Assembly (NCBI RefSeq): GCF_933775445.1
Contig: NC_065874.1
Location: forward strand, 11,427,001-11,491,000
Source of the DNA: Argentina anserina
Taxonomy: Eukaryota > Streptophyta > Magnoliopsida > Rosales > Rosaceae
DNA: 64,000 bases
Direction of reading: 5' to 3'
The notes beneath the pieces were generated by a model. It made no database searches. It saw only the letters and a program-made list of their open reading frames with translations, and was not told the origin of the DNA. A program made the translations under genes and the position numbers. Below are positions 57,928 through 64,000 of this stretch, piece after piece (within the stretch, counting starts at the first letter, position 1; each line of letters opens with the position of its first letter).

Positions 57928-58822
57928 GCTACCCCTGCTTCACCATACCATGTTCAGGTAGTTAGCCTCCAACTCACTCGTCCACGATTCAGACGATGTT
58001 GATGTGAACAAACTTTCCTTTCAGGCGCGAAATCGCTGTCAGTTAGTATATTTATCCTAAGCATTACGCCGCAGCAAGCAACACCGCAGCAAAAGGCGAA
58101 CATCCTAAACCTAGAAGTTAAAGAGTTAATCAGATTTAGCCTAAGCATATGAAGAACATGAAGAACACCAAACCCAGTTTCAGGCTAGACTAATCAACAA
58201 CCGCCTATACAAACACCCTCCTTAGCCGGAAAACACTTGCCCAAAGATCAAATAGACCCAAAACCCATCAATTTTGACGGAAACCCCAAGCCTAAAATCA
58301 CTACATCACCCCATAACCCAAAAATCACCAAAACCAACCCAAGATGCAAACACGAATAGGAAGTTTTAATCAATACATACCTTGAAGGCCGATTTGCACA
58401 AATAATCCAGGCGAGATTTCGTCCAAGATTGAAGAATAGGGTAGAGAGCAAAGAAGGGAACGAGAGAGCTTTTGGAATTCAAAAAGCTTGGAACTGTCGA
58501 TAATGACAGTTCTTCTCTCCCTTTCACCCTTTTATATTAACCCCACACTTCATCACGCCCGTTGATCTTTCAAAGACACGTCCAAGCTGTCGATACAGAA
58601 AAACGTTACTCACATCTTAACCGTTAACCCAAAAGGTGTCGTCGCATATCTCACCACGTGACATGAGTTACCGAGACGACGCTTCGGTAACATATGCAAT
58701 AATTACTTCAACCACTAACGTCACCCTCTCCCGAAATGGAACCGTCCACGGCACGTTCACCCAACCTGTACGACACGTGCTGCCCACAACACGAATTGCA
58801 CCTGTCTCGGCCCACGTCACAA
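57928..58822. other. non-coding 3' part of the Tat-like element; probable promoter side of the antisense gene
   Basis: This should contain the start region and 5' leader of the antisense gene (a TATATTAA-like string near 58530 on the plus strand reads TTAATATA on the minus strand). No other frame is recognisable. Confidence 0.4.
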
Positions 58823-59350
58823 CGCTCAAAGATAGCGTCTAAAGACGTCCTACACATAAAGATTTACTACACTATGACGGAGGCACTACGCTCAAAGATA
58901 ATGTCTAAAGACGTCATACGCGTAAAGATTTACTACTTTATGACGGACGCACTACGCTCAAAGATAGCATCTAAAAACGTTTTATGCGTAAAGATTTACT
59001 ACGTTATGACGGACGCAATGCGCTTAAAGATAGCATTTAAAAACGTCCTACGCGTAAAGATTTACTACGATATGACATATGCACTGCACTCCAAGATAGC
59101 GTCTAAAGACGTCCTACGCATAAAGATTTACTACGTTATGGCGGACGCACTACGCTCGAAGATAGCGTCTAAAGACGTCCTACGCGTAAATTTTTACTAC
59201 GCTATGACAGACGCACTACGCTCAAAGATAGCGTCTAAAGACGTCCTACGCGTAAAGATTTACTACGCAACGATGGACGCACTACGCTAAAAAATAGCAT
59301 TCAAAGACGCCCTTTGCGTAAAGACATACTACGCTATGATAGACGCACCA
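58823..59350. repeat. 66-bp tandem repeat, 8 units, upstream of the 3' LTR
   Basis: Units start at 58823, 58889, 58955, 59021, 59087, 59153, 59219 and 59285, exactly 66 bases apart. The core is CGCTCAAAGATAGCGTCTAA, AGACGTCCTACGCGTAAAGA, TTTACTACG and GACGGACGCACTA. The period is a multiple of three, so one strand reads as 22-residue repeats (RSKIASKDVL then RVKIYYAMTDAL) from 58736 to 59290. It keeps many CpG sites. Tandem arrays in this position are typical of Tat elements. Confidence 0.97.
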
Positions 59351-59542
59351 TGACCGACAACAACACCTAGAGAGGCTCGCCACACAATTTATTACACCGT
59401 CCGCAACTTTGGCATTCCTTAACCGGGGAGTGGAGGGACTCCGAGGGGGGTCCGCAGGACCCACCGCTTATTATGGAAAAATGCTTAATTTTAACTCCCC
59501 AGTCAAGAAATTGCCTCCTTAGAATGAGAACTTGTGGGGACT

Positions 59543-60016
59543 TGTTGGCATAGGCTTCTGCCCGCCATAATCAGCGCAACTATCAGCACACTAAGGCTAA
59601 TAAATAGCCCAGCCTTGCAGTACCAGCAAAAAGCCAGCTGCACTAGCTGTGTAACGAGCCACCCCGCGGCCCAAACCGACTACGGACGCGCCTTCACACA
59701 CATCCCAAGGAAAGCTCTAGAGAACACCTCAACTGGACTTAATCCCACATCGGAATATGAGGGAATGATCCAACTCTACTCAGTTATAAAAGGCCAAACC
59801 TTTGACATCATAAGGTAAGCAAACTAAACCATCCACTGTTACTCTGCATAAATTACTATTGACCTGACTTGAGCATCAGAGAGTTGAAGACCACGCCGCC
59901 TTGGTCTCCACTTTGACGACTCGTGCTAGTTGTGACAGGAACGAAACAAGGAGCACGACATATCTTGTGAACGAATAGTGAAGTGTATCGTCACAGCGTA
60001 ATACACAACATTAACA
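59543..60016 (+). repeat. 3' LTR of the Tat-like element
   Basis: It aligns with the 5' LTR end to end without gaps, with about 44 differences, mostly transitions. A G-rich tract (TTGTGGGGACT) precedes it. Confidence 0.95.
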
Positions 60017-61700
60017 TAAATTAATTATATTTATATTGGAAAATTTTATGGATATAAAGTTATAAGAATTATTGCATTACAGAATAAAAGAAAGTTATAT
60101 TTAGAGGGAAGAAAAGAGATTTGTTTTTAATTACCTTACGCGTACCAAATCCCAGAAGTACAACAATACAGTGATCTCGTTTCTCCAGTTATCTGAACGT
60201 ATACCTCCTCACTCTGCTTGTGTATCGGCGGACGTGTAAGTGTATGACCAGTTTCTCCCTCTCTGCCTGTTGCGCACAGGTGTATGACCAGTTATCCCCC
60301 TTGGTCTGCTCATGTTAAGTTCGCTCAACATGAGTGCATGACCAGTTGGTTGCTACGCTCTGCCTATTTTGACTTAGTCATTGTAGATGCATGACCAGTT
60401 TAATTTTAGGTACAAGTTTGGTAATACTTCGAATTTGTAAGTTATTTCAGTGATCAAGTTTACAAATGAGTTTTATGTCTACTCTCAGTTAGTTTTCCTT
60501 TCTCATGAGATTTAATACAAGAAAAAAGTGTTTATCCTCAATACTAGTTTCGCCATACAGTTGATTCTTGAAGTATTTCTATGTTCTATAATTCAGCGAT
60601 TTATTTGCTACGACAATGACTTATTGCATGCAAAACTGTTTGCAAAAGAGAAATGATTTGAAGGAAATCAAGATTTATGAGAAGCAGTTTTACTGTTAAA
60701 TTATTTTTGTCCTCTCACTAAGTTTATTTCATGTTTTCTATGTTTTTTCTCAAGACTCTTTGGTTTTTTTGTCTTGCCCAGATAGGAGCTGACGTTGGTA
60801 CAGTACTCACGTCGAGAGCATATCCACTCAATCATTAGGGATGCTCGTATATTACTTACTTGAGTTGTTTTTGATTCACGGCAAGGACCTGTCCTTTTCG
60901 GGGCTCCCAATGCTCATGGGAACTCACGTGCGCGAGCGGAGGGTAATCCACAACCAGAGCTGCAAGGTATCCCCATAGCCGAAGGTAATACCTCTGACAT
61001 GAGACTAATCCTTACAGGGGCTCATGTGAAATGGTTCATGTCCGGTATTACACCCGGGTGCCCTAGCCATAGTAATGTCCTCAGTGGCCCAATGAAAGCC
61101 GAGCTCTTCGCTTTCAAGGCCCATCAGAAACGTTGAGGTGTATATTGTCATCGCCAACGATCGAGCCCGTGACCAATGCCACGTTTAAGCCATAGTCAAA
61201 AGAGTTGTCGCGGTCAACAACCACTACACCACACCCCGTGGTTTACTTACTTGAGCTATAGATATGTTGATATGAGAGTTTTCTGATTCTATGAGCCATA
61301 TTGATGTTGCATTGAAATATTGGAGAAGAGATACTTAATATATTGTGTTCAATGATGGTTATTGGAGTGTAGTTGGTAGAGAACAGAATGTCCTAGTTGA
61401 GAGAAGTAGTGGACTTGTGATTTTTAAAAGTGCATTATTTGACCTAAAGGTTTTGGGGTACTCCATTTTTAGGGGAGGTTATGCCGAATTTTTGACATAA
61501 TTGTTCTCTAATTTTGGCTACACTTGTCCATTTCGGATTTTAAGGGAAAATCCGAGAGCGAGTCTGTCATTTTACTTCATTTGTTTAGGACGTTTATTTC
61601 AGACTTTGGTTTTTTAATAAACGTGTTTTTCCATATTTATTTACTTTGTTTGGGTTTAACTTGTATGAGAGATGACTTGTCACTTCTTTTATTTGGTCTT
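60017..61700. mobile_element. right half of the older LTR-like sequence, carrying a SINE
   Basis: It continues the sequence left at 48618. It has four copies of TGYATGACCAGTT (60241, 60281, 60335, 60388), no long frame, and ends with the LTR-end-like GAGAGCGAGTCTGTCA near 61569. The flank duplicated from LecRK A resumes at about 61715. Confidence 0.45.
60865..61242 (-). mobile_element. tRNA-derived SINE, about 378 bp, with 13-bp target duplication
   Basis: TTACTTACTTGAG occurs on both sides (60852-60864 and 61243-61255). On the minus strand the element starts ACCACGGGGTG and has a TGGTGTAGTGG A-box, then, about 50 bases on, a CACGGGCTCGATC B-box, the two parts of an internal RNA polymerase III promoter. 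A ~280-bp body follows, and the far end is A-rich (ATCAAAAACAA). Head, body, A-rich tail and duplication together fit a SINE. The family name cannot be given without a search. Confidence 0.82.
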
Positions 61701-62537
61701 TGATGCCATACCTAAAAAGATAGAAGCATTGCCGCCGACTGACTTCTCCTTCAGAAAAGAGAAGTGTTCGGTAGTAAGTTGCAAATCAACAAAGTTTTAA
61801 GCTTTTGACCATAAACATGGCCGCTCCCCATAAGTCCCTCCATAACCCACCAAACGACTAAACACTCTTCAAATTCCAGTCTTCTCTTCTAATACCACAG
61901 TGAATGGGCAAAGTGGAAAACTGTGAAACAAAGTAAAGTAAAATACCGTAATTGGTTTAACTTACCTGGCTTATCCGGTTATCCGTTCAAGGTGAGTGAG
62001 CTAGTTGAATTAATATGGCTAATTGCTTTTCTATTTCAATAGAATAAAATAAGTGAGAGGCTACAGGCTAGCCATCCTATTCGTATATATTAATGAGCCG
62101 TGCCGCCATGGCCACTAGCATGGAAGCATCCTTCCACTTGCTCAGATGGTGGTTAGTTTTACTTTGCTTTCGGGGGGCGCTTCTTTCTTCTGTCGTTTGC
62201 TGGTTTGCTGGTTTACTGGTTTGCTGTTTTGATCGTTGCTCTTTTTGCCTGTTTAGGCTTGCCTGGTGGCTTTTATAAAATTTCAGTTTCTATTCAGCAT
62301 AGAAAAAAAATTCGAAATACTTGCTCAGATGATGTACCCTACTCCAGTCTCAATAGTCTATCTGTCTGTATCAATAAAATGATACCCTACTCCAGCATGT
62401 CTTCGCAAGAGAGTCTTCGTCCAAGTCTTTTTTAAGTCTTCAAACGGGAAAAGTAAGAGCAGTAATTGAGATCGAAGCAACTTAATTAGTTCGTTGTATT
62501 CAAAACGGGCTTTACTAGTTAGCCAACTCTTCCCAAA
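61701..62537. other. shuffled LecRK flank upstream of copy D
   Basis: Blocks match other flanks in order: 61715-61885 with 31650-31810, 62083-62145 with 34862-34925, 62320-62345 with 35985, and 62420-62537 with 36360-36471 (the immediate promoter of copy B). No gene; the frame at 62093-62278 is not recognisable. Confidence 0.7.
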
Positions 62538-62591
62538 ATGGTTGGCAATCACTCAATCCGATCAACAAAATGCCTGGGGGTGAATGGTTGA
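62538..62591 (+). pseudogene. LecRK remnant: first codons of a copy-B-type gene
   Basis: ATG 62538 opens MVGNHSIRSTKCLG and stops at 62591; the first eleven codons match copy B (MVGNRSIRSAK), and the preceding ~110 bases match the copy B promoter. The rest of the gene is gone. Confidence 0.85.
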
Positions 62592-62933
62592 GTTGTACAC
62601 GTACTTCAGATCGGGTTATTTATGGGTGCAATAATCGGGGTATTTTTGTCATCCCTGTCAACAAGCAATGTTGTACAAATTTGTTGTGTTAAAAATGACG
62701 CCTACTTGAACTGCTAGCCTATAAAATATAAATCTCCTACTTACTGTACTGATGATGAAAGGAGTAACGTGATGAGGGCCCAAAATTCCAAAACTAGGTA
62801 GGTCTATCTTGGTCGTTCTTTGAATACACCCTAGATTCAAAGAAGAGAGTGGATTCCGAGCACCTTCGGGCATTGAATCAATTTCCTTCATTTTATCTTC
62901 TTACACACCGTTTCGGCCCCAAACCAATCAGAA
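62592..62933 (+). promoter_or_regulatory. upstream region of LecRK D, related to that of copy C
   Basis: It contains CCTACTTGAACTGCTAGCCTAT and GGAGTAAC-TGATGAGGG in the same order as 42194-42265, and ends with the CCAATCAGAAATGGCTGTCAA start context shared with copy C. No individual binding site can be named. Confidence 0.5.
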
Positions 62934-64000
62934 ATGGCTGTCAAGAGCACATTACTATTGTCCCTAACCCAGTTTCACCTGCATCTTCTTCTCTTTCTAG
63001 TGTTGCCCTTCTCTGCAACTCCATTGACCTTCAATTTCCCCAACTTTCCCCCTAATGTTACCAGCGATATATTAATGGAGGGAAATGCTTCCGCCGACGG
63101 TTCCCTCCGCCTTACCAAAAGCGACGATGCAAAGAATTTGAAGAACAGCGTTGCCCGAGCCACCTACCGCCAGCCCTTCCTCCTCCGTGAAAGCTCCACG
63201 GGGAAACTCGCCGATTTCACCTCAAACTTTACATTCATCATCAACTCTCGCGGCAATCCGTCGAATGGCGACGGTCTCGCCTTCTTCATCGCGCCAAATG
63301 GGTCGGAACTCAACTCCACAATCCTCTCCGGCAGCACTCTCGGCCTACCTGTTATAAACCCGCTAGATACAGAGTCTAGTTATCTATTCCCGTTTGTGGC
63401 GGTGGAGTTTGACATCTACAACAATTCGCGGACGTCGGTGCAAGATCCTCCCGACGACCATGTCGGCATTGATGTCAACTCGACAAAGTCTTTGATCACA
63501 GGGATTTGGAATGGCAGTGTTGTGAATGGGGCAAACAATAGTGCTATGGTTAGCTATGACTCTGTGACCAAAAATATTAGTGTTGCCTACACAAGTTATG
63601 TGAATGGTGCACCAGTAATGAGGTATGTTCATTTCAAGGTGGATTTGCAAAAGTGCTTGCCGAATTTGGTCATCGTGGGTTTCTCGGCCGCAACGGGCGC
63701 TGTGACTGCTCTGCATAAGATAACCTCTTGGAGTTTTAGTTCAACCTTACTGGAAGATGAAATCAGCACATCAGTTGATTCTGCGCCAATCACACCCACA
63801 TCAGGAAATGTCAACATTGGTCTAGTAGTTGGATTGGTTGTTGGAGGTGTTGTTATCTTGGTGGGTGTGCTGGGTGTGCTTTGGTTCATCTTCTGCCGGA
63901 AGAGGAGGAGAGCAACTGGGGAAAGCACTGATGAGGATTCTAGTCAGCTTAATGATTTGGACCTTCAATTCGAGAAGGGGACGGGCCCAAGGAAGTTTTC
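62934..64000 (+). CDS. L-type lectin-domain receptor kinase (copy D), runs off the window
   Basis: Open for 355 codons to the edge. The first residues MAVKSTLLLSLTQF are almost those of copy C. A signal peptide precedes SATPLTFNFPNF. The lectin domain has GDGLAFFIAPNGSELNST, VAVEFDIYNN, DDHVGIDVNSTKSL and GFSAATG. The transmembrane segment is VGLVVGLVVGGVVILVGVL, with basic FCRKRRRA after it. The last visible residues, GTGPRKF, are the junction into the kinase domain, which lies outside. N-glycosylation sequons are frequent, as expected for an extracellular domain. It is the closest paralogue of copy C, so the two probably arose by a recent duplication. No break is seen in the visible part; whether its APE motif is normal cannot be seen. 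Confidence 0.93.
   Translation, partial: MAVKSTLLLSLTQFHLHLLLFLVLPFSATPLTFNFPNFPPNVTSDILMEGNASADGSLRLTKSDDAKNLKNSVARATYRQPFLLRESSTGKLADFTSNFTFIINSRGNPSNGDGLAFFIAPNGSELNSTILSGSTLGLPVINPLDTESSYLFPFVAVEFDIYNNSRTSVQDPPDDHVGIDVNSTKSLITGIWNGSVVNGANNSAMVSYDSVTKNISVAYTSYVNGAPVMRYVHFKVDLQKCLPNLVIVGFSAATGAVTALHKITSWSFSSTLLEDEISTSVDSAPITPTSGNVNIGLVVGLVVGGVVILVGVLGVLWFIFCRKRRRATGESTDEDSSQLNDLDLQFEKGTGPRKF

Larger units (their letters stand above)
48619..60016 (+). mobile_element. Ty3/gypsy retrotransposon, Tat-lineage-like, degenerate, 11.4 kb
   Basis: Two 474-bp LTRs (48619-49092, 59543-60016) begin TGTTRGCATAGG and end CATTAACA. TAAAT flanks both sides (48614-48618, 60017-60021). The PBS TTGGCGCCGTCTGTGG follows the 5' LTR. 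Pol order is protease, reverse transcriptase, RNase H, a second RNase H-like domain, then integrase; the extra RNase H before integrase is the mark of the Tat lineage. A long region after integrase carries an antisense multi-piece ORF and a 66-bp tandem array, also usual for this lineage. About 44 mismatches separate the LTRs by hand count (near 9%), so it is much older than the copia copy. Pol is full of stops and shifts and is split by a solo LTR. Confidence 0.93.

Noticed and set aside
58736..59290. 184-residue plus-strand ORF as a repeat protein
   Set aside because: It exists because the 66-bp monomer is a multiple of three without stops. It lies in the non-coding 3' part of a retrotransposon and has no known domain.

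Overview
This is nuclear DNA from a flowering plant, most likely a eudicot. The support is GT-AG introns in two plant aminotransferase genes, plant-specific L-type lectin receptor kinases (LecRKs), plant-type Ty1/copia and Ty3/gypsy retrotransposons, a LINE tail, a tRNA-derived SINE, fold-back MITEs and a small insert of chloroplast ndhA. A rosid, perhaps Rosaceae, is my guess and cannot be checked here.

Layout. (1) 1-1.95 kb: first exon, minus strand, of a small OB-fold nucleic-acid-binding protein that runs off the left edge. (2) 2-8.1 kb: AT-rich spacer with a fold-back element, an (AT)22 run and a fragment of an LTR family seen again at 53 kb. (3) 8.1-14.9 kb: two complete PLP-dependent aminotransferase genes, both minus strand. 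One is a five-exon class-IV (branched-chain/D-amino-acid type) enzyme. The other is a seven-exon tyrosine aminotransferase. I could place every splice junction in frame. (4) 16.26-21.53 kb: a young Ty1/copia element with near-identical 164-bp LTRs and a CAATT target duplication, carrying two in-frame stops between integrase and reverse transcriptase. (5) 21.7-27.2 kb: a 5'-truncated LINE tail, a MITE, a broken LecRK start, an ndhA plastid insert, a 17-bp palindrome and a copy of tyrosine aminotransferase intron 1.

(6) 27.3-64 kb: a tandem LecRK cluster, plus strand, intronless. Copies A (27.27-29.22) and C (42.64-44.74) are open. Copy B (36.47-38.59) is broken by a frameshift and a stop. Copy D (62.93 to the edge) is open as far as it can be seen. 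There are two start-codon remnants (23.36 and 62.54). The flanks are also duplicated and shuffled, so the paralogous flanks can be used to see what was inserted later. (7) 46.8-61.7 kb is such an insertion: an older non-coding LTR-like sequence, split by an 11.4-kb Tat-lineage-like Ty3/gypsy element (474-bp LTRs, TAAAT duplication). That element is itself split by a 1.6-kb solo LTR (GTGAC duplication). A SINE with a 13-bp duplication sits in the outer layer.

The aminotransferases act in amino-acid metabolism. The LecRKs would act at the plasma membrane as lectin-fold sensors with a cytoplasmic Ser/Thr kinase. Much of the remaining sequence is transposon-derived. The points most worth checking are the altered APE motif in both intact LecRK kinases, the antisense multi-piece ORF and 66-bp tandem array inside the Tat-like element, and the SINE.
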